A DNA stretch of 44,736 nucleotides from Peptoniphilaceae bacterium (GTDB taxonomy: Bacteria; Bacillota; Clostridia; Tissierellales; Peptoniphilaceae), in NCBI GenBank assembly GCA_030152565.1, contig JASLJE010000051.1, positions 1 to 44,736 of the forward strand, read 5' to 3'. Shown in pieces: positions 1 to 7,787 of the stretch. Under the pieces are notes generated by a model. That model did not search any database. It was not told the origin of the DNA and was given only the letters and a program-made list of their open reading frames with translations. How positions within the stretch are numbered: position 1 is the stretch's first letter; every line of letters starts with the position of its first letter. The translations under genes and the position numbers were made by a program.

Positions 1-2328
1 ATTAAAATAAATAAGAAAGATGAGAAGGGTAAGGCCTTATCAGGTGTTTATTTTAATATCTATGATGGTAATGGAGTGTTCTTGGAGACTATCTATACTA
101 ATAGGATAGGAGAGGCTAAGAGTTCAAAGCTTCCTTATGGGAAATATATATTGGAAGAGGTCAGGATGGAAGGCTTTATACCTATAGAAAATATTGAAAT
201 TAATATAGATAGTGAAGAGACCCAGGAAATAAATATAGTAAATGAATATTCCTTTGGAAATATAACAATAAAAAAGGTTGACTATGAAACTAAAAGGCCT
301 CTATATAATGTTAAGTTTAAGGTCTACAGAAAAGAAGACGATTCTTTTGTTTACAGCCTTACAACAAATACTAAGGGAAATGCTGTAGGAGAAAAATTGG
401 ATTTTGGAGACTATTACTTTAAGGAGGTAGAAACTCGTAATGGATATGAGCTTAGCGATGAAAAGTATGAATTTACAGTAGATAGGACCAATAAGGAAGT
501 AGTTAAGACTGTTGAAAATAAGAAAATAGAACCGCCTGTGGACAAGGAAGAAAAACCAAAACCAGACCCAGATCCAAAACCAGACCCAGAAGATAAGGAA
601 ACTACGAAAGAAAAAGTCTTAAGGCTGGTTAAAAAAGATTTTGAGACAAAGGAAGTCTTGGATGGAGTTGAGTTTAACCTTTATACCTCTAAAGGGGACC
701 TGGTTGAAACCATGGTAACTGATAAAAATGGACTAGCCCTTAGTAAGAAACCATTAAAAAATGTTTCTTATACGATTAAGGAGGTTAAGAGTCCTAAGGG
801 ATATTTCCCAATAAAGGATATTAAAGTTAGATTGGACCTGGATAATGTAAGTGAAGAAAAAGATGGAAAGCTTTTTTATGAAATAGAAATAGAAAACAAA
901 AAAACTCTTTATGAGATAAGTAAGGTTGATAATAGGTATAGGCCCTTATCTGGTGCAAAATTAAGATTAAGTGAAAAAGATAGTAAAAAGATAATTAAGG
1001 ATTGGATTAGTGATGGGAAGGCTCATGAGCTAAGAGGTCTTGAAGTTGGAGTAAGCTATATATTAGAAGAGCTAGAGCCAGTAGATGGTTATCTCAAGGC
1101 CAAGGACCAAGAAATTCTTATAAAGACGGAGAAGGACAAGGGCTTGGACCTGGTTAATGAACCTATTAAAACCCGTATTATAAAGTTGGATGAAAAAACA
1201 GATAAACCTCTCAAAAATGTGGTCTTTAATCTGGAAGATAATCAGGGAGAGCCTCTTAAGTTTAATTTGGAGGAGGGAGTTTATAGTAGGGATGATGAGG
1301 GAGAGGAAAAACTTGTTACAGACTCTAAGGGAGAAATTGTCTTAGAAACTTTGGAAACCGGTAAGTTTTATTTGGTGGAAAAATCTCCCAATCAGTACTA
1401 TGACAATATTGGAAGAGTTGAGATAATTGTGGCTGAGGATAATATGGTAAACCCAGTTATCATTAGAAATGATAGGATAAATAAGTTTGGCCGCCTAAAT
1501 CTTATTAAGAGAGACTCATTTACAGATGAGGCCATAGAAGCTGTTGAAATTAGAATACTAGATGAAGAAAAAAACGAAGTAGGTATCTATGAGACCAATA
1601 AGGATGGAGAAATAATCGAAGACCTTCCCTTTGGCAAGTATTATTATCAGGAAATAAAATCTGATAGAAGATACCAGCTTGATAAAAAAGAACATGAAAT
1701 AAGCATAGACAAGGAAGATGTTATAGAGGATTTTTACAATGAGGCCAATCAACTAAAAATAATCAAAACAGATGGAAAAGAGAAAAGGCTTGAGGGAGTA
1801 AAATTTAAGATTCTAGATATGGATGATAAGGTTTTATCATTTAACTATGATGAGGAGAAGGAAGTCTATATAAATGATGATCATGGAAAGGTAGAGGACT
1901 TGGAGACCAATGACAAGGGGGAGATTTTTATCTTGAGAATGGCCAGGGGAAACTATAAAATTGAAGAAGAAGAAAGTATTCCAGGCTATGTAATAGATAA
2001 GGCTCCCAAGGAAATTGAGTTGGTAGATGTTTTGGAAATAACAATTACCAATAAAAATATGTCAGAAATTGTAGATGTGCCAGCTAAGAAAAAAGAAGAG
2101 GAAGTTGAAGAGGAGAAAGAGGACAAGCCTCAGTCAGATGGAGGACAGCCAAGTCCAGGATCTGCAGGCCCTCAAGGCCCTCAAGGACCAAGTGGACCTG
2201 CACCGCCAGGACCTATGCTATCAAGTAATACTACTCCAAAAACAGGTGATAGCCTTCTAATAAATAATATTATGGCCCTTTTAATAGCTGTTTCAATTCT
2301 TTTTGGGATAAAAAAAACGAATAAATAA
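1..2328 (+). CDS. LPXTG-type surface protein with SpaA-like repeats (5' truncated by window)
   Basis: The reading frame is open from base 1, and the first 25 codons already encode an SpaA/Cna-B-like strand pattern, so the true start lies upstream of the window; the internal GTG at 76 is not a credible start. About seven prealbumin-like SpaA domains follow, beginning near codons 1, 87, 204, 306, 393, 500 and 585. Each opens with a hydrophobic-K-x-D/T segment followed by 'L..V.F' and closes with a 'Y.l.E...P.GY' type strand. A Pro/Asp/Lys-rich spacer separates domains 2 and 3 (codons ~180-200). After the last domain comes an acidic stretch, a short Gly-X-Y collagen-like tract (~714-739), a sortase motif TPKTG (745-749), a hydrophobic membrane segment and a short Lys tail. 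The expected role is a wall-anchored adhesin or pilus-type protein. The sorting motif has Thr where Leu is canonical. Ligand unknown. Confidence 0.9.
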   Translation: MKINKKDEKGKALSGVYFNIYDGNGVFLETIYTNRIGEAKSSKLPYGKYILEEVRMEGFIPIENIEINIDSEETQEINIVNEYSFGNITIKKVDYETKRPLYNVKFKVYRKEDDSFVYSLTTNTKGNAVGEKLDFGDYYFKEVETRNGYELSDEKYEFTVDRTNKEVVKTVENKKIEPPVDKEEKPKPDPDPKPDPEDKETTKEKVLRLVKKDFETKEVLDGVEFNLYTSKGDLVETMVTDKNGLALSKKPLKNVSYTIKEVKSPKGYFPIKDIKVRLDLDNVSEEKDGKLFYEIEIENKKTLYEISKVDNRYRPLSGAKLRLSEKDSKKIIKDWISDGKAHELRGLEVGVSYILEELEPVDGYLKAKDQEILIKTEKDKGLDLVNEPIKTRIIKLDEKTDKPLKNVVFNLEDNQGEPLKFNLEEGVYSRDDEGEEKLVTDSKGEIVLETLETGKFYLVEKSPNQYYDNIGRVEIIVAEDNMVNPVIIRNDRINKFGRLNLIKRDSFTDEAIEAVEIRILDEEKNEVGIYETNKDGEIIEDLPFGKYYYQEIKSDRRYQLDKKEHEISIDKEDVIEDFYNEANQLKIIKTDGKEKRLEGVKFKILDMDDKVLSFNYDEEKEVYINDDHGKVEDLETNDKGEIFILRMARGNYKIEEEESIPGYVIDKAPKEIELVDVLEITITNKNMSEIVDVPAKKKEEEVEEEKEDKPQSDGGQPSPGSAGPQGPQGPSGPAPPGPMLSSNTTPKTGDSLLINNIMALLIAVSILFGIKKTNK

Positions 2329-2346
2329 AATGCAAATAAGCTGAAG

Positions 2347-2370
2347 AAGCCCATTTATGGGCTTTTTCTC
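2347..2370 (+). terminator. Rho-independent terminator after the surface protein
   Basis: A 7-bp stem AAGCCCA/TGGGCTT with a 4-nt loop (2354-2357) is followed by a T-rich tail. It lies 19 bp after the stop codon and separates the adhesin from the tsaE operon. Confidence 0.85.
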
Positions 2371-2410
2371 ATTTAAAAACCTCCTAGATTTTTTTATAAT
2401 AATAATATAC

Positions 2411-2421
2411 TATGTTATAAT
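2411..2421 (+). promoter_or_regulatory. Extended -10 promoter for the tsaE operon
   Basis: TATGTTATAAT is a perfect extended -10 (TRTGnTATAAT) 19 bp before the tsaE ATG. The -35 is weak (TTTATA at 2393-2398, 17-bp spacing). The same 11-mer occurs before two other operons in the window (14438, 37742). Confidence 0.6.
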
Positions 2422-2439
2422 AATTTGATGAGGTGAGAC

Positions 2440-2889
2440 ATGAATATCATAATTAGAGACTTAAAAGAATTTGAGGAATTTGCAAAGAAATTTGCTGGAT
2501 TAATAGAATTTGGTGATGTTTTTTCCTTGATAGGAGATTTAGGAGCTGGAAAAACCACCTTTGTTCAATTTGTAGGAAGCCAAATGGGCATAGATGACTA
2601 TATTACATCTCCCACATTTTCAATAGTAAACATATATGAGGCTGATCAAACTATTTATCACTTGGACTTATACAGGTTGGAAAGCCCTGAAGAACTAGAA
2701 CAATTAGACTATGAATCATATTTTTACCCAGAAGGGATCAGCTTTATTGAATGGGCTGTTAAGGGGGAAGGCTATTTGCCGGAAGATATGATAAAACTAA
2801 ATATTACCATAAGACCAGATGGTGGTAGAAACATAGAAATAATAGAAGATAATGACAGAGCGAAAGAGATAGTAAAGGAGTTAGAATGA
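2440..2889 (+). CDS. tsaE: tRNA t6A biosynthesis ATPase TsaE
   Basis: TsaE is the ATPase of the TsaBDE complex, which makes N6-threonylcarbamoyl-adenosine at A37 of ANN-decoding tRNAs. The 149-aa length is normal for the family. A Walker A motif GDLGAGKTTF sits near residues 33-42, followed by the family's 'SPTFSIVN' and 'HLDLYRL' motifs and a 'FIEWA' segment. A GAGGTGAG ribosome site lies 4-10 bp before the ATG. It is first in the run tsaE-tsaB-rimI-tsaD, and its stop overlaps the tsaB start by 4 bp (ATGA), so the two are translationally coupled. Confidence 0.95.
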   Translation: MNIIIRDLKEFEEFAKKFAGLIEFGDVFSLIGDLGAGKTTFVQFVGSQMGIDDYITSPTFSIVNIYEADQTIYHLDLYRLESPEELEQLDYESYFYPEGISFIEWAVKGEGYLPEDMIKLNITIRPDGGRNIEIIEDNDRAKEIVKELE

Positions 2890-3584
2890 AAATTTTAGCA
2901 ATAGATACATCCACTATGATATCTAATGTTGCCATATTAGAAGACAATAAAATTTTAGGCGACTATAGTGTGAATCAAGAAAAAACACATTCTGAAAGCC
3001 TTTTGCCAATGACAGAAGACTTATTAAAAAAATTAGGACTGGACATGAAGGATATAGATGCCTTTGCCATAGCCAAGGGACCAGGTTCATTTACAGGACT
3101 TAGAATAGGCATGACAGCTACCAAGACCTTGGCCCAAATGTTAGACAAGAAAATAGTAGGAGTTTCCACCTTGGAGGCCTTAGCCTATGGAATTATGACA
3201 GACCATTTAATCATGCCTGTAATAGATGCAAGAGGTAAGAGACTTTTCACTGGTGTTTATAGGTGGGAAGGTAAAAAGTTGGTAAATGTTGTTGCCGATA
3301 GTATGGTTAACTTCCAAGGTTTTGAAAGTTTTCTAGAAGACCATAAGGATGAAAAAATAATATTAGTTGGTGAGGCAACCAGCCTTTTAACAGATATTTA
3401 TGAGAAATATGAAAAAGTTGAAGTAAGCCACGCAGGTTTAAATAACTGTATAGCTAGAAATATTTGTATTTTGGCTAGAGATATGCTGGAAGAAGGCCTA
3501 GAAGATAGTTACTATGATCTTAGTCCTAACTATTTGAGAAAATCCCAGGCAGAACTTGACTATAAGAAAAAACATGACAAATAG
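2886..3584 (+). CDS. tsaB: tRNA threonylcarbamoyladenosine protein TsaB
   Basis: TsaB is a non-catalytic ASKHA-fold partner of TsaD in t6A synthesis. The 232-aa protein opens with ILAIDTSTM and carries the GPGSFTGLRIGM motif near residues 65-77, diagnostic of the TsaB/YeaZ family. It overlaps tsaE by 4 bp, and its end overlaps the next gene, rimI. Clustering of tsaE, tsaB and tsaD in one run supports the assignment. Confidence 0.95.
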   Translation: MKILAIDTSTMISNVAILEDNKILGDYSVNQEKTHSESLLPMTEDLLKKLGLDMKDIDAFAIAKGPGSFTGLRIGMTATKTLAQMLDKKIVGVSTLEALAYGIMTDHLIMPVIDARGKRLFTGVYRWEGKKLVNVVADSMVNFQGFESFLEDHKDEKIILVGEATSLLTDIYEKYEKVEVSHAGLNNCIARNICILARDMLEEGLEDSYYDLSPNYLRKSQAELDYKKKHDK

Positions 3585-4017
3585 GATTAGAAGGGCAGAC
3601 TATGAAGATTTAGATAGAATCCATAGTTTGGAAGAGGAAGTTTTTAAAAGTCCTTGGTCCTATAAAATGTTTGACTTAGATTTTAAATCCCCTTTTTCTT
3701 TCTATTATATAATAGAGGAAGAGGACATATTAAAGGGCTACTTTTGTATTAGCTTAATCTTGGGGGAGGCAAACCTAAATAATATAGCCATAGCCAAGGC
3801 CTATAGGGGCCAGGGGCTGGCAAAAGATTTATTGGCCTTTCTTATGGACTTTTTAAAAGAGCAGAAGGCTAGAAAACTTCTTTTAGAGGTTAGATACAAT
3901 AATGTGGAAGCCCTAGGTCTTTACAAAAGCCTTGGATTTAAAGAGATAGATAGAAGAAAAAATTATTATGGACATAATATTGATGCAATAATTATGGAAA
4001 AAGAAATAGAGGAATGA
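3574..4017 (+). CDS. rimI: Ribosomal protein S18-alanine N-acetyltransferase RimI
   Basis: A GNAT-fold acetyltransferase that in the RimI family acetylates the N-terminal alanine of ribosomal protein S18. The acetyl-CoA pyrophosphate loop reads RGQGLAKDLL (Q/RxxGxG/A pattern), followed by the 'LLLEVRYNN..A..LY..LGF' strand-helix typical of RimI. I chose ATG 3574, giving a protein beginning MTNRIRRA. A TTG at 3556 would add six residues and overlap tsaB further, without a better ribosome site. The chosen start overlaps the tsaB end by 11 bp. Position between tsaB and tsaD is common in Firmicutes. The exact target protein is inferred from family. Confidence 0.88.
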   Translation: MTNRIRRADYEDLDRIHSLEEEVFKSPWSYKMFDLDFKSPFSFYYIIEEEDILKGYFCISLILGEANLNNIAIAKAYRGQGLAKDLLAFLMDFLKEQKARKLLLEVRYNNVEALGLYKSLGFKEIDRRKNYYGHNIDAIIMEKEIEE

Positions 4018-4018
4018 G

Positions 4019-5038
4019 ATGAAGGAAATAATTACATTGGCAATAGAATCATCCTGTGATGAAACATCTGTTGCCATAATTAAAGATGGAAGAGAAATAT
4101 TAGCAAATGAAGTATTTACTCAAATACAAACCCATAGGAAATATGGAGGAGTGGTACCTGAGATAGCATCAAGAGAACACTTGGAAGCCATAAACTATGT
4201 TATAGAATCAGCTATTAAGGAATCAGGCTTGGGATACAAGGATATAGACTTAATAGCTGTTACCAAGGGACCTGGTCTTATAGGAGCCTTATTGGTGGGT
4301 ATAAGTGCAGCCAAGGCCATGAGTTTGGCTTTAGATATTCCCCTAATAGGAGTAAACCACATGGAAGGCCATATTTGTGCCAATTATTTAGAAGATAGGG
4401 ACCTAGAACCACCTTTTATATCCCTAGTTGTTTCTGGTGGACATACCTACTTAGTAGATGTAAAAGACTATACTGAGTACAATGTTATAGGAAGAACTAG
4501 AGATGATGCAGCAGGAGAATCTTTTGATAAAATATCTAGATCCTTAGGTCTTGGTTATCCAGGAGGACCTGCTATCCAAAAGGCTGCAGAAAGTGGAAAT
4601 CCAAAGGCTATAGACTTTCCAAGGGCCTTTATAGATAAAACAACCTATGACTTTAGTTTTAGTGGTCTTAAGACTTCTGTACTAAACTACCTAAACAGTG
4701 AAAAAATGGCTGGTAGGGAAATAGTAGTAGAAGATGTGGCTGCAAGTTTCCAAGAGGCTGTCCTAGATGTTCTAGTAGAAAAGACTATAAGACTAGCCAA
4801 GGAAAAAGATACTAAGAAAATAGTTTTATCAGGAGGAGTAGCAGCTAATAAACCTCTTAGGGAAAAGTTGTCTAAAAGGGCTGAAGAAATAGGAGCTAAG
4901 ATTTATTTCCCTAGTATAGACCTATGTACAGACAATGCTGCCATGATAGGATCAGCAGGCTACTACAACTACTTAAAATATGGGGCAGATGACCTTTACC
5001 TGGATGTTTATCCTAACCTAGGTTTAGAAAAGAACTAA
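4019..5038 (+). CDS. tsaD: tRNA threonylcarbamoyltransferase TsaD
   Basis: TsaD is the catalytic subunit that transfers the threonylcarbamoyl group to A37 of tRNA. The 339-aa length is standard. Visible motifs are AIESSCDETS at the N-terminus, the metal-binding HMEGHICANY (two His in HxxxH), the nucleotide-binding SGGHTYL, and GRTRDDAAGESFDK. Near the end, LSGGVAANKPLR and LCTDNAAMIG complete the ASKHA fold. The start is ATG 4019 with GAGGAATG just upstream, overlapping the rimI stop region. It completes the t6A gene set in this operon. Confidence 0.97.
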   Translation: MKEIITLAIESSCDETSVAIIKDGREILANEVFTQIQTHRKYGGVVPEIASREHLEAINYVIESAIKESGLGYKDIDLIAVTKGPGLIGALLVGISAAKAMSLALDIPLIGVNHMEGHICANYLEDRDLEPPFISLVVSGGHTYLVDVKDYTEYNVIGRTRDDAAGESFDKISRSLGLGYPGGPAIQKAAESGNPKAIDFPRAFIDKTTYDFSFSGLKTSVLNYLNSEKMAGREIVVEDVAASFQEAVLDVLVEKTIRLAKEKDTKKIVLSGGVAANKPLREKLSKRAEEIGAKIYFPSIDLCTDNAAMIGSAGYYNYLKYGADDLYLDVYPNLGLEKN

Positions 5039-5048
5039 AGGAGATAAT

Positions 5049-7220
5049 GTGGATTTAACTACACTTAATAACAAACAGAGAGAGGCGGTTTTAGAAACCG
5101 AAGGTGCTACCCTGGTTTTAGCTGGAGCAGGTTCTGGTAAGACCAAGGTATTAACCTCTAAAATAGCCTATTTAATAGAAGAAAAAAATATAAGCGAATA
5201 CAATATCCTGGCCTTTACCTTTACCAATAAGGCAGCCCAGGAAATGAAGGAGAGAATTGGTGGTCTGTTAAATAAGAATGTTGACCATATGTGGGTTGGT
5301 ACCTTCCACTCCATATGTTCAAGAATTCTTAGGAGAAATATAGATAGGTTGGGCTATAAGAACAACTTTACTATTTACGATACAGCTGACCAAAAAACCC
5401 TTATCAAGGACATTTTAAAAGAACTAAATTATTCAGATGATAATTTTAATCCTATGGGAGTCCTATCCCAGATATCAGACTACAGAAATAGGTTTGTAGG
5501 ACCTGATGAGGTAATAGATAAGTCATCTTTTCCAAGAGAAAAACAAATAGGTGAAATCTATAAACTATATGAAAAAGAGAAAAAAGAAAACAATGCCTTG
5601 GACTTTGACGATTTAATCTTAAAGACCATAGAGCTACTAGAGACTGACGATCAGGTTAGATCCTACTATGCCACAGTCTTTAGATATGTTTTCGTAGACG
5701 AATACCAAGATACCAACCAGTCCCAATACAGATTGATCCAACACTTTACTCAAATGCATAAAAATGTTTGTGTAGTTGGAGATGCTGACCAGTCTATCTA
5801 TGGCTGGAGAGGCGCTGATATAAGTAATATACTTAACTTTGAAAAGGACTATAAAAATGCCAAGGTAATCTTACTAGAGCAAAACTACAGGTCTAGCCAG
5901 ACTATCCTTGATGCGGCCAACAAGCTTATAAAAAATAATACGGAAAGAAAAGACAAGAGACTATGGACTGAGAATAATAAGGGATCAGAAATTATTTACA
6001 AGCAGCTGGCTAATGAGTATGACGAAGGCAAGGAAGTGGTAAGCTGGATCTACCAAATGCAAAATGACGGACATTCCTTTGAGGATATGGCCATTCTTTA
6101 TAGGACCAACTCTCAGTCTAGAATCTTTGAAGAACAGTTGATGAGAGAGGGAATTCCTCACAGGGTTATAGGAGGCCTTAAGTTCTATGACAGAAAAGAA
6201 GTAAAGGACATGATAGCTTACCTAAATGTTATAGTAAATCCAGATGATGATCTGGCCCTAAAGAGAATTATAAATACACCTAAGAGGGGAATAGGACCTA
6301 AATCAGTTGAAAAGTTGGAAAGATATGCCTTGGAGAAAAACTCAAATATGTTTGACTCCATTTACGATGAGGACTTGGAAAAACATTTTACCAAGGGCAG
6401 TTTAAAAAAGATAAGAGATTTTGCAGACCTTATTACCAATTTTAGGACCTATATGGATGACTATTTAATAGAAGATCTTTTAACTGAAGTTTATGAAAAC
6501 TCAGGCTATAAGCAAAGTCTTCTAGATAGTAATGCAGTAGAGGATAGGACCAGGATGGAAAACATTGAGTCTCTTATAAATGCTGTGACAGACTATGAAA
6601 AAAACAATGAAGATGCCAATCTGGTAGAGTACCTACAAAACATTAGTCTTTTAAGTGATGTGGATAAGACTGATGAGGCCAAGGGAATATCTCTTATGAC
6701 CATCCACGCCTCCAAGGGATTGGAATATGATGTGGTATTTTTAACGGGTATGGAAGAGGGACTTTTCCCTAGTAGAATATCTGTAGAAGAAGGAGGTTTG
6801 GAAGAAGAGAGAAGACTTTGCTATGTGGCCATAACCAGGGCCAAAAAACAATTGTTTATGAGCTCAGCCTCTTCTAGAATGGTTTGGGGTAGAACTACCA
6901 TGTCAACCAAGTCTAGATTTTTAGAGGAAATGGAAGGCATGTATAAGGATGATAGTGCAGTATCAGAAGTACAAGATTTTGATTTTGACTTTTCTTACTT
7001 TGAAAGCAAGAGAAGTGAATATAGAAAAGAAATTAAAAAGAAAAAAGAGATTATAGATAAAAAACAAGCAGAAAACTATCAGGCTGGAGACAAGGTTAAA
7101 CATAAGAGATTTGGAGAAGGAACAGTTGTACAAGTAACTGGAAATGAGTTATTAATCGCCTTTGATGGAAAAGGAATTAAAAGATTAAATTCAACCATGG
7201 CACCAATTAGTAAACTATAA
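5049..7220 (+). CDS. pcrA: UvrD/PcrA-type superfamily 1 DNA helicase
   Basis: An ATP-dependent 3'-5' DNA helicase for repair and for clearing replication and RecA blocks. The 723-aa protein has all SF1A motifs in order: Q-motif with NNKQREAV, Walker A GAGSGKT, GTFHSIC, Walker B VDEYQDTN, GDADQSIYGWRGAD, LEQNYRSS, TIHASKGLEYDVVFL and CYVAITRAKK. A charged C-terminal segment ends in a Tudor-like GDKVKHKRFGEGTVVQV module, typical of PcrA and used for RNA polymerase contact. The GTG start at 5049 is preceded by AAAGGAG at 5037-5043. It lies 10 bp after tsaD and 10 bp before the next gene, consistent with one operon. Confidence 0.93.
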   Translation: MDLTTLNNKQREAVLETEGATLVLAGAGSGKTKVLTSKIAYLIEEKNISEYNILAFTFTNKAAQEMKERIGGLLNKNVDHMWVGTFHSICSRILRRNIDRLGYKNNFTIYDTADQKTLIKDILKELNYSDDNFNPMGVLSQISDYRNRFVGPDEVIDKSSFPREKQIGEIYKLYEKEKKENNALDFDDLILKTIELLETDDQVRSYYATVFRYVFVDEYQDTNQSQYRLIQHFTQMHKNVCVVGDADQSIYGWRGADISNILNFEKDYKNAKVILLEQNYRSSQTILDAANKLIKNNTERKDKRLWTENNKGSEIIYKQLANEYDEGKEVVSWIYQMQNDGHSFEDMAILYRTNSQSRIFEEQLMREGIPHRVIGGLKFYDRKEVKDMIAYLNVIVNPDDDLALKRIINTPKRGIGPKSVEKLERYALEKNSNMFDSIYDEDLEKHFTKGSLKKIRDFADLITNFRTYMDDYLIEDLLTEVYENSGYKQSLLDSNAVEDRTRMENIESLINAVTDYEKNNEDANLVEYLQNISLLSDVDKTDEAKGISLMTIHASKGLEYDVVFLTGMEEGLFPSRISVEEGGLEEERRLCYVAITRAKKQLFMSSASSRMVWGRTTMSTKSRFLEEMEGMYKDDSAVSEVQDFDFDFSYFESKRSEYRKEIKKKKEIIDKKQAENYQAGDKVKHKRFGEGTVVQVTGNELLIAFDGKGIKRLNSTMAPISKL

Positions 7221-7230
7221 GGAGTTAAGA

Positions 7231-7779
7231 ATGGAAGTACAAAAGAACAATCAAAAGATTAAGAAGCTAGTCTATGGGGCCTTATTTGTGGCCCTAACAG
7301 TAGCAGTTCACTCAGCTAGGATTCAAACGCCTATAACGACCATAAGCTTTAAGGGACTGCCAATTATTTTATCAGGTCTTTTCCTGGGAGCACCTATGGG
7401 CTTTGCTGTAGGTACAGTAGCAGATATAGTAGCCTTTATAGTAAGGCCGTCACCTTTTCCCTTTAACCCTTTATTTACCCTAACATCAGCCCTTACGGGA
7501 GCCATACCGGCTATAATGATGAAGGTTTTAAAGGACGAGGGAGAATTTAAGTTTTGGAAGGTTCTAGTGTCTATAGCAGTAGGTCAATTTATAACCACTG
7601 TGACCTTGGTACCAATTTTTAGGGTATTAATATATAAGCTATTTGCCCAAGGTGGAGAAGCTCCAATATTTACAATTTTGTTTACCAAGGCCCTAATAAA
7701 GCAAGCCATACATGTTCCAGTGTATTCGCTTATTACTGTGGCTGTCTACAAGCCCTTAAAGGCATCTAAATTATTATAG
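7231..7779 (+). CDS. ECF transporter S component (possible folate type)
   Basis: A 182-aa integral membrane protein with about five to six hydrophobic segments and a Lys-rich N-terminal stub. The segment ISFKGLPIILSGLFLGAPMG followed by GTVADIVAF matches the substrate-binding S-component fold of energy-coupling factor vitamin transporters. It most resembles FolT-like members, but the substrate cannot be fixed by eye. As a group II S component it would share the EcfA1-EcfA2-EcfT module encoded at 39313-41787. It lies 10 bp after pcrA with AAGGAG before the ATG, and 8 bp before ligA. Confidence 0.75.
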   Translation: MEVQKNNQKIKKLVYGALFVALTVAVHSARIQTPITTISFKGLPIILSGLFLGAPMGFAVGTVADIVAFIVRPSPFPFNPLFTLTSALTGAIPAIMMKVLKDEGEFKFWKVLVSIAVGQFITTVTLVPIFRVLIYKLFAQGGEAPIFTILFTKALIKQAIHVPVYSLITVAVYKPLKASKLL

Positions 7780-7787
7780 GTGATAAA

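Noticed and set aside
2075..2260. 61-codon frame inside the adhesin 3' end
   Set aside because: A shadow of the repetitive acidic and Gly-Pro coding region in another frame.
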